A DNA stretch of 64,000 nt from NCBI GenBank assembly GCA_028279655.1, contig JANQNH010000021.1, positions 18,938 through 82,937 on the forward strand. The letters are read 5' to 3'. The notes under the pieces are model-generated. The model saw nothing but the letters and a program-made list of their open reading frames with translations. It had not been told where the DNA came from and did no database searches. Positions 26,633-34,860 of this stretch are shown one piece after another. The position numbers and the translations under genes are program-made. Numbering within the stretch: the first letter of the stretch is position 1; each line of letters begins with the position of its first letter. This stretch comes from Candidatus Nanoarchaeia archaeon (GTDB lineage: Archaea; Nanobdellota; Nanobdellia; Woesearchaeales; JACPBV01).

Positions 26633-28459
26633 ATGTGTGGTATTGTTGGGTATATTGGGGGTAGGCAAGCCAGTGGAATTTTATTAAACTCAATCAAAAG
26701 ATTAGAGTATAGAGGGTATGATTCAGCTGGTATAGCGACCACTATTGGAGGCAAGATTCTCCTTAAAAAGGATATTGGAAAGATAGACGAAGTAGATAAA
26801 AAAGTGAATTTTTCCGAATTAAAAGGTGATATCGGCATTGCACATACGAGATGGGCTACTTGCGGGAAGGTAACTAAAGATAATGCCCACCCACATACTG
26901 GCTGCGGTGGAAAGATTGCGATCATCCATAATGGAATCATCGAGAACCACTCTGAACTACATGAAGAGTTGGCTGAGAAAGGACATAGGTTTGTTTCTGA
27001 AACTGATACAGAGGTGATTGTACACCTTATTGAAGATAATTACAAGGGAGATCTCAAGGAAGCTGTATTGGTGGCTTTGAAGAAGCTGGAAGGATCTTAT
27101 GCGCTGGGTGTTATCCATTCTGATCATAATGAACTGGTAGCTGCCAGGAATGATAGCCCTTTGATCATTGGTGTTGGAGATGGAGAGAACTTTATCGCTT
27201 CTGACGTCCCTGCTATTTTAGACCATACAAAGAAGGTCATCTATCTTGATAACGAGGAAGTTGCAGTCCTGAAAAAAGATGGATTAGAGGTGTTTGGTCT
27301 TGATGGCAATAAAAGAGAGAAGGAGGTCCATGAGGTAGATTGGGATTCTACGCAGGCAGAGAAACAAGGATATAAACATTTTATGCTAAAGGAGATCTTT
27401 GAGCAGCCTCAAGCTGTTACCGAAGCCATAAAAGGCAGGGTGGAGGATTCTAACATAATGATAAAGGATGAGATTGGCCTTAGTGAAGAGCAGATTAAGA
27501 AGATTAACAGGATAATAATCGTTGCTTGTGGAACCTCGTGGCACGCTGGCCTGGTTGGGGAGTTTATGCTTGAGGAATTGGTGGATATACCTGTTGAAGT
27601 TGAGTATGCATCTGAATTTAGGTATAGGGACCCTATTGTTGATGAAAATACGCTTGTAATCGCAATCTCACAAAGTGGAGAAACTGCCGATACCTTGGCT
27701 GCCTTAAGGGAAGCGAAGAAAAAAGGAGCTAAGGTAGTTTCTATTGTCAACGTCAAAGGAAGCTCTATAGACAGGGAATCTGACAGCGTTATCTATACAT
27801 ATGCTGGTCCTGAGATAGGTGTTGCTTCTACAAAGGCATTCACTTCACAGTTGGTCGTTTTGTACCTCATCACTGTATATTTTGGAAAACTAAAGGGGTT
27901 GCTGCCTGAGGAACAGGTAAGAAACAGGGTTAGGGACCTTAGGAAGCTGCCTCTGCAGATGCAGTCTGTTTTAGAGGAGAAGGATTACATTAAGCTGCAT
28001 GCTGAAAAGTTCTATCAGAGGAAAAATGCATTGTATTTGGGGAGAGGGATTAACTACCCTATTGCTCTGGAGGGTGCCCTGAAGCTAAAGGAGATCTCTT
28101 ATATACATGCTGAGGGGTATCCTGCTGCTGAGATGAAACATGGTCCTATTGCCCTTATAGATAAGGATATGCCTGTTGTATTTATTGCCACCAAGGACGA
28201 CAGAACATATAAGAAGGTCCTAAGCAATATCGAGGAGGTCAAGTCCAGAGGGGGGGAGGTAATTGCCATCGAAAGCAAAGGGGATGACGATGTTAAGAAA
28301 ATAGTCGACCATAATTTTTATATTCCTGAGAATTCATATATATTGACACCAATATTGGCTGTGATTCCTCTGCAATTGTTGGCTTATTATATCGCTGATC
28401 TAAAAGGATGTAGCGTCGATAATCCCCGCAACCTCGCTAAAGCGGTAAGTGTGGAGTAA
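26633..28459 (+). CDS. glmS: Glutamine-fructose-6-phosphate aminotransferase
   Basis: ATG 26633 places Cys as residue 2 (MCGIVGYIGG), the N-terminal nucleophile after Met removal; the longer track start would hide it, so it is rejected. 608 residues match the family. The glutaminase domain has HTRWATCGKVTKDNAHPHT, and two SIS domains follow (IVACGTSWHAG and ISQSGETADT; LGRGINYPIALEGALKLKE) with the C-terminal DNPRNLAKAVSVE. It makes glucosamine-6-phosphate for UDP-GlcNAc and glycan synthesis. It has its own promoter (TATATAAAATG region) with almost no leader. Confidence 0.96.
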   Translation: MCGIVGYIGGRQASGILLNSIKRLEYRGYDSAGIATTIGGKILLKKDIGKIDEVDKKVNFSELKGDIGIAHTRWATCGKVTKDNAHPHTGCGGKIAIIHNGIIENHSELHEELAEKGHRFVSETDTEVIVHLIEDNYKGDLKEAVLVALKKLEGSYALGVIHSDHNELVAARNDSPLIIGVGDGENFIASDVPAILDHTKKVIYLDNEEVAVLKKDGLEVFGLDGNKREKEVHEVDWDSTQAEKQGYKHFMLKEIFEQPQAVTEAIKGRVEDSNIMIKDEIGLSEEQIKKINRIIIVACGTSWHAGLVGEFMLEELVDIPVEVEYASEFRYRDPIVDENTLVIAISQSGETADTLAALREAKKKGAKVVSIVNVKGSSIDRESDSVIYTYAGPEIGVASTKAFTSQLVVLYLITVYFGKLKGLLPEEQVRNRVRDLRKLPLQMQSVLEEKDYIKLHAEKFYQRKNALYLGRGINYPIALEGALKLKEISYIHAEGYPAAEMKHGPIALIDKDMPVVFIATKDDRTYKKVLSNIEEVKSRGGEVIAIESKGDDDVKKIVDHNFYIPENSYILTPILAVIPLQLLAYYIADLKGCSVDNPRNLAKAVSVE

Positions 28460-28535
28460 CCAATAAATCTTATTATTTCTGTTACAATAGAAAGATTTAA
28501 ATATTTTAGTTGTTTTCCAATAATAGGGCATTCTT

Positions 28536-30008
28536 ATGAAAACAACAAAATTCAAATCGATTGTAAAGAAAGGAAATAATAAAGGAGTTGGTTTTATCTC
28601 TATACCGCTCGAAAAAAGAAATCTTTTTTCTATAAATGATCAAATAAAGATAATTGTAAACTCAAGAATTGAATTTTTCTCCAGAGTGAAATTTCATGGC
28701 ACTAAGGGATTCTATGTTCCTTATAAAATTATGATTAAAAATAAATTATTGGATAAAGATGTTGATGTAGAAGTGGAAAAAATTGATGGGTTTTTTACAA
28801 CTATTGGAAATAGGGGTGGAATCTATATTCCCCAGAACATAGCTGAAAAATACTTTTTGAAATCTGGAGATATAGTAGAAATAGAATCTAAGATAAATAA
28901 TGAAAAGATTAAAAGATACTGTCTTATCCATCTTAGGGAAAGAGGAAAGACTAGAGAATATAGGTGTATGTTTGATCTCAAAATACCTAATCAAAAAGGA
29001 ATCTTCAAATTACTTAGAAAATTACCTAAGAAGTTACAGAATACTCATTTCCTGAAAGATATTTTAAAAAACTTTAATTTTGCTGAGATTGATAATGAAA
29101 GAATAATCAATTATTACGGCAATAGGGTGCCCATTATCATTAATTCTAAGATAGATATTGATAAAATTGCTTATTATCTTGGTTGTTATTTTGCAGATGG
29201 TACTAAAAGAGGAACTCATTGGGGAATCTGTGCCTCTACTTTTGAACAGGCAATATACTTTAAAAAAATGCATGAAAGATTAATCGGAGATTCAAGGATA
29301 GTTTTTAGTATAACTTATTGTGATCCTAAAAATATAGAACAAGATGCTCTTAAAGTGGATATTATTAATAGATGGGAAAGGAATACTAATATTAAGTTAA
29401 AAGGAATAAGTGTTAGAATAATCTCCACCAAATATGAAAATGCCGGAAATAGGAATCCATATGGCTCATTAATTTTTAAAGAAAACAGGGAATTAATAAG
29501 AATATATTATGTGATGTTATTATCCTTTTTGTTTTATAAAATTAAAAAAGACAATGACAAAAGAATTGCCCTAGATTTTATTTTAGGTGTATTAGAAGGG
29601 GATGGTTCTGTAAATGCAAAAAAGAAAGGGCATATAATAATCACATCTAACTTTAAAGAGTTAAAGATTCTTGAAGATTTATTTAAAATTGCAAATATTA
29701 ATTATGGGTTTTATATGGAAGACAAAAATAAGGGATATATAAGAATCGGGTCTCTAGAAGTAATTAGGAACATCTCAATCCTAAAAGACAGACTATTCAA
29801 ATATTATCCAAAAAGAAGAAGAATACTGAAAGAAAGATTAGCTCAAACTGGTTGTGCTAGGTTTTTACTAGGTGAGTCTAAAAGAACATCTAATTGGTTG
29901 ATTGGGCAATTAAATGATTATGGGATTTTAAATGGTAAGGGGAATTTAACAGAATTTGGGAAAAAAACACAAAAAGATTTAAAGGAATTCCTATTATCGA
30001 AGGATTAG
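28536..30008 (+). CDS. LAGLIDADG homing endonuclease with N-terminal AbrB-like domains
   Basis: A 490-residue free-standing ORF with its own TATA (AGATTTAAATATTT). Two AbrB-like units seem to occupy about 1-110 (GVGFISIPLEKRNLFSINDQ; GGIYIPQNIAEKYFLKSGD). The LAGLIDADG motifs are AYYLGCYFADGT (about 216) and LDFILGVLEGDGS (about 350), both with acidic metal ligands. A C-terminal segment (TSNWLIGQLNDYGILN) is HTH-like. It is very AT-rich compared with glmS. It sits between glmS and an acetyltransferase, 1 nt before the latter, and interrupts neither reading frame. Confidence 0.88.
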   Translation: MKTTKFKSIVKKGNNKGVGFISIPLEKRNLFSINDQIKIIVNSRIEFFSRVKFHGTKGFYVPYKIMIKNKLLDKDVDVEVEKIDGFFTTIGNRGGIYIPQNIAEKYFLKSGDIVEIESKINNEKIKRYCLIHLRERGKTREYRCMFDLKIPNQKGIFKLLRKLPKKLQNTHFLKDILKNFNFAEIDNERIINYYGNRVPIIINSKIDIDKIAYYLGCYFADGTKRGTHWGICASTFEQAIYFKKMHERLIGDSRIVFSITYCDPKNIEQDALKVDIINRWERNTNIKLKGISVRIISTKYENAGNRNPYGSLIFKENRELIRIYYVMLLSFLFYKIKKDNDKRIALDFILGVLEGDGSVNAKKKGHIIITSNFKELKILEDLFKIANINYGFYMEDKNKGYIRIGSLEVIRNISILKDRLFKYYPKRRRILKERLAQTGCARFLLGESKRTSNWLIGQLNDYGILNGKGNLTEFGKKTQKDLKEFLLSKD

Positions 30009-30009
30009 A

Positions 30010-30477
30010 ATGAAATTCAGAAAAGCTAAAGGGAAGGATGCTGTCGGGATTGCTACTGTACTTAAGGAATGTTATAATATTTATTCTATACAGGAAGGAG
30101 TTAAGGTTTTTGAGGAAGAGGTTTCTAAAAGGTATAACTTTATTGTTGCGGATGATGATGGACGTATAGCTGGACTTACAACATGGCAGATGCATGGCCT
30201 TCCAAAGCATGGACTTTGTGAGCTGGATAGAATTGCGGTTTTGAAAGAATATAGGGGGAAAGACCTAGGGAAGGCTTTGTTTAGGGCTTTGGTGAAGGCT
30301 GCATCAGAGGCGTATAAGAAACAGGGTTTTAGGTTGCGTAAGTTGTATATATTGACCCATGCTGACAATAAGATAGCTCAGGCATTCTATAAAAAGATGG
30401 GCTGTAAGCATGAGACTACCCTAAAGAACCATTATTATAAAGGAAAAGACGAGTTTGTGTTTAGTCTATTCTTCTGA
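30010..30477 (+). CDS. GNAT-family N-acetyltransferase
   Basis: A 155-residue GNAT domain: N-terminal FRKAKGKDAVGIATVLKECY, central strands (YNFIVADDDGRIAGLTTW), motif A for acetyl-CoA (LDRIAVLKEYRGKDLGKALF), and C-terminal AQAFYKKMGCKHETTLKNHYYKG. The last part resembles archaeal GNATs with a His-containing end. Substrate unknown. It starts 1 nt after the homing endonuclease and is probably transcribed with it or from glmS, as no separate promoter is visible. Confidence 0.85.
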   Translation: MKFRKAKGKDAVGIATVLKECYNIYSIQEGVKVFEEEVSKRYNFIVADDDGRIAGLTTWQMHGLPKHGLCELDRIAVLKEYRGKDLGKALFRALVKAASEAYKKQGFRLRKLYILTHADNKIAQAFYKKMGCKHETTLKNHYYKGKDEFVFSLFF

Positions 30478-30478
30478 A

Positions 30479-31162
30479 CTATGCTGCCTGTAGTTGTGGC
30501 GAATATTGATTCGTTTGTTGAGTAGAGTAAGATTCATTTGGAACATCCTTCTTTGCCCTTCTTAGACCCACATAATCTACAAGAAAACCTATTACGGCTG
30601 CAATTGGTACGTGCAATACCGGACTAGCAAAGAAAACATTGAGTAGCATAAGGGGTGCTGTAAGATACATTCCTTTCATTATCTGAAGTATTGACCTAAA
30701 TGACCTGTATATCCCCTTTGTAGTTTGTTTTGTGGATAAGTGATCAGTTGGAGCAACATATGCACTACTAACTGCAGGATAAATTGCTCCGTTAACCAAT
30801 GCTCTGCTTGTTATTTTATCAACATCAAGTGTTCCTGTAGAAATTGTCTTTGGGATAGTATCAACAGGAAAATACTTGTTCATAAGTCCATAACTATAGT
30901 GGATATACGGGCTCACTAAAGCACCAAAGTACATTCCCTTGACTACTTCATCAAGATATCTTGGGTTTCTATTCTCTTTTTTTGCTTCATTCTTTTCCTT
31001 TACCATCTTTGAAGCAACCAGCGAACCAGTCAGGACAGCATGGTCTCTAACTGCTTCAGCTGTAAGTCCCATTAAACCTATGGAAGCAAAAGTTAGTGCT
31101 GATAGTAATGCTGTTCTTTTCATTACTCTAAATGTTTTTTTTACTATTTCTTCTAAAGCCAT
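30479..31162 (-). CDS. Unrecognised 227-residue membrane protein
   Basis: Hydrophobic segments at about 18-36 (ALLSALTFASIGLMGLTAEA), 75-95 (GMYFGALVSPYIHYSYGLM), 120-140 and 165-195 (GMYLTAPLMLLNVFFASPVLHVPIAAVIGFLVDYVG) suggest several membrane helices; the C-terminal tail is Gln/Ser-rich. Its promoter region is shared divergently with the tandem Lrp regulator, which may control it. It ends tail-to-tail with the acetyltransferase. No family recognised. Confidence 0.55.
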   Translation of the reverse strand: MALEEIVKKTFRVMKRTALLSALTFASIGLMGLTAEAVRDHAVLTGSLVASKMVKEKNEAKKENRNPRYLDEVVKGMYFGALVSPYIHYSYGLMNKYFPVDTIPKTISTGTLDVDKITSRALVNGAIYPAVSSAYVAPTDHLSTKQTTKGIYRSFRSILQIMKGMYLTAPLMLLNVFFASPVLHVPIAAVIGFLVDYVGLRRAKKDVPNESYSTQQTNQYSPQLQAA

Positions 31163-31260
31163 TAGTTTTATAAGTTAATGAAGTATATATAAAATATTTT
31201 TATAAAATTTTTACTAAAAGGGTAATATTTATATAGTAATTCCATTTTATGTAAATAATA

Positions 31261-32289
31261 ATGGTAAAAATTGATGTAAAGGATAAGAAGATACTCTACC
31301 AGTTAGAGTTAGATGCCATGCAAAGTTATAGCAGTATATCAAAGAAAGTTGGACTCTCCAGGGAAGTTGTTAACTATAGAATTAAGCGTCTGGAGAGATT
31401 AGGTGTTATAGACAGGTATGTAACAATCTTAAATACAAAAAAAGCAGGTTATAGTTCATTCAAATGGTATATCCAGTTTGAGAATGTTGATGATAGCAAA
31501 CTTAGGGAAATAATCAATGAGTTCAAAAAACACCCATATTGTGTATGGATACAGACCTGCACTGGTAGATGGGATTTAATCATTGTCCTTTTTGTTTTGT
31601 CCCCCACCCATTTTAAAGAGATTACTAGCTACTTTTTTGCTAGGTACAATAAATATATGAGGGAAACAAATTTCATTATAGAACTTGGTGTCTATCACTT
31701 TAAGAAGAAATATATATGGGGAGAAAAATCTTCACTTAAAAAAACACCTTATTTTGGGGGAGAACCTGAAAAAGTAAAGTTGGGTAAAGAAGAGATTAAG
31801 ATTCTTATCCAGCTTTGTGAAAATCCAAAGCAGAATATAGTCGATATCATGGGAAAGACTGACCTTTCTATTGATGTTATAAAGAATCGTCTAAAGAAAA
31901 TGAAGAATAATGGACTGATTCAAGGATCTAGAGTTGAGATTAATAATGCAAAATTGGGTTTTGAATCTTACAAAATACTACTGAAAACTAAATTCATAAG
32001 TAAAGAGAAAGAACAATTGTTTTTAAACTACTTAAATCATAATAAAAATGTATGTGATGTGATCCATTGTATTGGTAATTGGGACATGGAAATCAATATT
32101 GATGTCAGAAATAGTGTTGAATTCCATAATGTCATCATGGAAATGAAGAATGCTTTTTCTGAAATTATTAAAGGTTATGACCCAATCCAGTTATTTGAAA
32201 ATTATAAGACTAATTTCTTTCCAATGGGGGAATATCTACTAAAGAATTCAAATCTTCCTATAAAAACACATAGAAGTCCTCTTAATTAA
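31261..32289 (+). CDS. Tandem-duplicated Lrp/AsnC-like regulator
   Basis: A 342-residue protein built from two Lrp units. HTH 1 lies at about 5-55 (LELDAMQSYSSISKKVGLSREVVNYRIKRLERLG), RAM-like sensor 1 at about 65-145, HTH 2 at about 178-225 (KQNIVDIMGKTDLSIDVIKNRLKKMKNNG), and sensor 2 at about 235-320. Canonical Lrp has one unit of about 150 residues. A second gene in this window (60464-61441) has the same double layout and similar motifs (CTGRWDLI versus CEGRWDLM), so they are paralogues. TATA (AATATTTATATAG) is about 30 bp upstream of the ATG. Confidence 0.85.
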   Translation: MVKIDVKDKKILYQLELDAMQSYSSISKKVGLSREVVNYRIKRLERLGVIDRYVTILNTKKAGYSSFKWYIQFENVDDSKLREIINEFKKHPYCVWIQTCTGRWDLIIVLFVLSPTHFKEITSYFFARYNKYMRETNFIIELGVYHFKKKYIWGEKSSLKKTPYFGGEPEKVKLGKEEIKILIQLCENPKQNIVDIMGKTDLSIDVIKNRLKKMKNNGLIQGSRVEINNAKLGFESYKILLKTKFISKEKEQLFLNYLNHNKNVCDVIHCIGNWDMEINIDVRNSVEFHNVIMEMKNAFSEIIKGYDPIQLFENYKTNFFPMGEYLLKNSNLPIKTHRSPLN

Positions 32290-32713
32290 AAGGATATTCC
32301 ATCCTAAAGTGTTCTATCTTTCCAAATAATGTATGGGATTTTGCTGTTTTTTTGTATCCTAGTTTTTTGTAGAATGGAACTGCTTCTTTTCTTGCATTCA
32401 GTACTATCTTATTAAGTTTTAATTCTCTTGCTTTCTCATGTATTTTGGATAATATTGTTTTTCCAATCCCTTGTTTCCTGTAATCTTGAGATACTGCCAT
32501 GAATCTTATCTGACCTTCTTCATCGCTATTCTTATGCAACCTACCAACCCCCACTAATTTATCATTATCAAAGGCGGCTATGTGATAGGCTTCTTCTTCT
32601 AGCTCGTCTTTTTCAGAGCCTTTTGGCTGATTCCATGGTTTTCTAAGAAGTTCCCACCTAAGCTGATAGTAAGAATCGAGTTCTTCTTTTTTTGGTTCTC
32701 TTATTCCTATCAT
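32282..32713 (-). CDS. GNAT-family N-acetyltransferase (ElaA-like)
   Basis: A 143-residue GNAT domain. It begins IGIREPKKEELDSYYQLRWELLRKPWN, which resembles the ElaA-type and related group (YxLRxxVLrxPwg). Motif A is IRFMAVSQDYRKQGIGKTIL and the end is AVPFYKKLGYKKTAKSHTLFG. Substrate unknown. It starts at an ATGA-type 4-bp overlap with trmI and ends overlapping the 3' end of the Lrp gene by 8 bp. Confidence 0.85.
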   Translation of the reverse strand: MIGIREPKKEELDSYYQLRWELLRKPWNQPKGSEKDELEEEAYHIAAFDNDKLVGVGRLHKNSDEEGQIRFMAVSQDYRKQGIGKTILSKIHEKARELKLNKIVLNARKEAVPFYKKLGYKKTAKSHTLFGKIEHFRMEYPFN

Positions 32714-33441
32714 ATTTTTCTAACAAAGCTTAAGAAACCAGTATGTACTGTCTGGGTTGTCTTTGGTCTTACCTTTCTATCTTCAATCTCCCATTCCCTT
32801 TGGATCAACTCTATTGTTTTAATATGGATGAGGTGTTTGTCCTTGTTTATCTTATTTACAAAATCCATAACTTGAGGTATTGTTGGTGAGTAATTAACCA
32901 GAAACCCTCCTGGTTTTAGTGCTTTCTTTGCTTTTTCTATTGCCTTCCATGGCTCTGGCAAGTCTAATGTGATTAAATCGATGTTTTTTTCATCTATTCC
33001 TTTGTATAAGTCTTTGTTCTTTATAGTCAGGTTTTTTAGATGCAGTAGTTCCTTGTTTTTCTTTACTATTTTTATGAAGTCTTTTCTTATCTCGTATGTT
33101 GTAACTTCCTTGCATATGTTTGCTAATAATATGGCCAGGGCTCCTGATCCTGCTCCTGCATCAACAACCTTGGAGTCTTTGTTTATACCTGTCTCTGCTA
33201 TAATCATTGCTGCATCCTTTCTTGTTATTATCTGTGGTGCTCTCTTTATCTTTTTGTAGGTGTCTATAAAAAAAGGTGTGAATAATGTCAATTCTTTCTT
33301 TGTGTTTGTCTTTATGATTGAACCATCCTTTTTCTTCAGGTCTTTTGCCTTGATAAGTCCGAACTGGCAGTGAAAGTCTTTAGAGATGTCTTTAATGTAG
33401 AATGATTTTCCTTCTGGTGTTACGAGTAGTTTTGGTGTCAT
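32710..33441 (-). CDS. trmI: tRNA (adenine-57/58-N1)-methyltransferase TrmI
   Basis: A 243-residue SAM methyltransferase of the TrmI group: an N-terminal small beta domain, then motif I DAGAGSGALAILLA, acidic motif II YEIRKDF, motif IV LDLPEPWK (DxPxPW is typical of TrmI) and the C-terminal tail PKTTQTVHTGFLSFVRK. It methylates A58 (and A57 in archaea) in the T-loop. The gene starts only 11 nt behind tRNA-Arg on the same strand, so the mRNA 5' end may be produced by tRNA 3' processing. Confidence 0.92.
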   Translation of the reverse strand: MTPKLLVTPEGKSFYIKDISKDFHCQFGLIKAKDLKKKDGSIIKTNTKKELTLFTPFFIDTYKKIKRAPQIITRKDAAMIIAETGINKDSKVVDAGAGSGALAILLANICKEVTTYEIRKDFIKIVKKNKELLHLKNLTIKNKDLYKGIDEKNIDLITLDLPEPWKAIEKAKKALKPGGFLVNYSPTIPQVMDFVNKINKDKHLIHIKTIELIQREWEIEDRKVRPKTTQTVHTGFLSFVRKI

Positions 33442-33452
33442 TTTAAATAAAA

Positions 33453-33543
33453 TGGGCCTGGAAGGATTTGAACCCTCGACCTTTAGCTTAGAAGGCTTAC
33501 GGAGAATATCTTTACCGCTCTATCCAAGCTGAGCTACAGGCCC
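33453..33543 (-). tRNA. tRNA-Arg(UCU) with a non-canonical 16-nt intron at position 29/30
   Basis: Acceptor GGGCCUG/CAGGCCC, D-stem GCUC/GAGC, T-arm GAGGG-UUCAAAU-CCUUC and discriminator A are clear. The loop CUUCUAA gives anticodon UCU. Between the D-stem and this loop are 22 nt instead of 6. Removing 16 nt (33497-33512) leaves anticodon stem GUAGC/GCUAA with four pairs plus G27-A43. The cut fits a BHB: central helix GCGG/CCGU, bulges UA|A and AA|G, inner helix AGA/UCU with loop UAU. Position 29/30 is a known non-canonical site in archaeal tRNAs. No CCA is encoded. Confidence 0.88.
33497..33512 (-). other. 16-nt BHB intron in tRNA-Arg
   Basis: The intron reads AAGAUAUUCUCCGUAA on the minus strand. 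It is defined by the 4-bp helix GCGG/CCGU (one G-U pair) and two 3-nt bulges cut after the second base. It has the same geometry as the carB element and supports an active BHB-splicing endonuclease in this organism. Confidence 0.75.
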
Positions 33544-33586
33544 ATAAACCATTAGAATGAGTATTTCATTTATAAATGTTATTAAA

Positions 33587-33721
33587 TTACTGCAAAGGTA
33601 TCATCTGGTCGGCACTTTCAGCTTTTTGAGTGCATTCCTTCTTCTCTTCCCAGAATACCCAGCACTTCTTCCCGAACTGATCCCATTTCAAGCAGTCTTC
33701 ACAACATTTTGGAATTGCCAT
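33587..33721 (-). CDS. 44-residue cysteine-rich protein
   Basis: Too short for the ORF track. The sequence starts MAIPKCCEDCLKWDQFGKKCWVFW and contains five Cys (CCxxC, then C, then C), a pattern suited to a small zinc or Fe-S site. Good TATA (AATATATATAC) lies about 30 bp upstream of the ATG on the minus strand, and the frame ends in TAA. It lies between topoisomerase VI subunit A and tRNA-Arg. Similar small Cys-rich proteins are common in archaea; function unknown. Confidence 0.7.
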   Translation of the reverse strand: MAIPKCCEDCLKWDQFGKKCWVFWEEKKECTQKAESADQMIPLQ

Positions 33722-33764
33722 TCTGAATATGTAGATAGAAGTAGTATATATATTTTTTGAAAAA

Positions 33765-34850
33765 TCAAGGTAACCAGGTTTTGGAATCCTTTAGCTTGTT
33801 TGGGAGATATTTGTCTATAACATAGTTAAGACCCCATTTGGCCAATGCCTGCTGCTCTGCCCTTACTTTCATTCCTACCTGCTTCTTTATTGCTTTCTGC
33901 CACTGTCTATGGTGCTGTACAAAAGGATCGTTCTTAATTGCATCCTTTGCTCTTTTTATATCTACATCTTTCAATGGGTGTGTTGGAAGCTTGTAATCCT
34001 CAATATCCTGGGGGGTGACTCCAAGGAACTTAGCCTGAGGTACACAGAAATATTCATTTATGTGGGCTGCATTGCCTGATCCAACCTTAAGGGTCCTGTA
34101 TATATTAAAATAACCGTAAGGGTCTCCATCTGTGAATACATAAACAGGTAATTTCCTTGCATCTGCCAGTCGTCTTATGAATCTCCTACAGGCTCTTGTT
34201 GGTACTCCTCCCATAGAGACCAATATGCAGTTTGCCTTTTTCCAATATTTATGCTTAACTAATCTTTGAAACATACCTGCTGTCTCTATTGCAAGGATAA
34301 ACTTGGCCTTTGTCTCAAACTTAAGGTGTTCTACTGAGATTGGAATTGAGTATGCACCTGAACCGAACTTTGTACAATCTATCCTAAGATCCTTCTTTGT
34401 TTCTGGATCCCTATCTATCACAACCAATTGTCCTGCAATCTCTCCCCCCTTTTCTTCAGGTATAAATCCAAGCTGTTCCCTATTTACCATGAGCATTGCT
34501 TCTACATCATCCATCACAGCATCGGAATCCGGTTGCTGCTTGAACATGGCTTCCTTCCAATTCTTGGAGATGTAATATGCTTCTCTTTTTGATGCTATGT
34601 CGTCCTGCTCAATCAGCTGCTTGGAAAGGCCCATCATTCTAAGTGTCTGTGCAAATGTCTTAATTGTCCCTACTGTCAGTGTTCTTTCCTTTTTCTTTCC
34701 AAGAATCTCAAAATATCCATCTTTTTCATTGTATTTTACGTTTGATAGGGATCTTAAAGGGAGGTCTAGCTCTGGGGCTTTCTTTTTTAGGATTTTTTTA
34801 TATACGTTAGTTGCTTTTTCCTTTATTCCATCCAATACTTTGTTTTTCAT
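33765..34850 (-). CDS. top6A: DNA topoisomerase VI subunit A
   Basis: A 361-residue Spo11-like subunit. The winged-helix 5Y-CAP domain carries the catalytic Tyr in KREAYYISKN. The Toprim domain has GGVPTRACRRFIRRL and the acidic VYVFTDGDPYGYFNIYRTL for Mg2+ binding, and the C-terminus has WGLNYVIDKYLP. With subunit B it makes the type IIB topoisomerase that decatenates and relaxes DNA with 2-nt staggered breaks. It starts 10 nt after the subunit B stop, in the usual archaeal B-A order. Confidence 0.96.
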   Translation of the reverse strand: MKNKVLDGIKEKATNVYKKILKKKAPELDLPLRSLSNVKYNEKDGYFEILGKKKERTLTVGTIKTFAQTLRMMGLSKQLIEQDDIASKREAYYISKNWKEAMFKQQPDSDAVMDDVEAMLMVNREQLGFIPEEKGGEIAGQLVVIDRDPETKKDLRIDCTKFGSGAYSIPISVEHLKFETKAKFILAIETAGMFQRLVKHKYWKKANCILVSMGGVPTRACRRFIRRLADARKLPVYVFTDGDPYGYFNIYRTLKVGSGNAAHINEYFCVPQAKFLGVTPQDIEDYKLPTHPLKDVDIKRAKDAIKNDPFVQHHRQWQKAIKKQVGMKVRAEQQALAKWGLNYVIDKYLPNKLKDSKTWLP

Positions 34851-34860
34851 TTTAGTTCTT

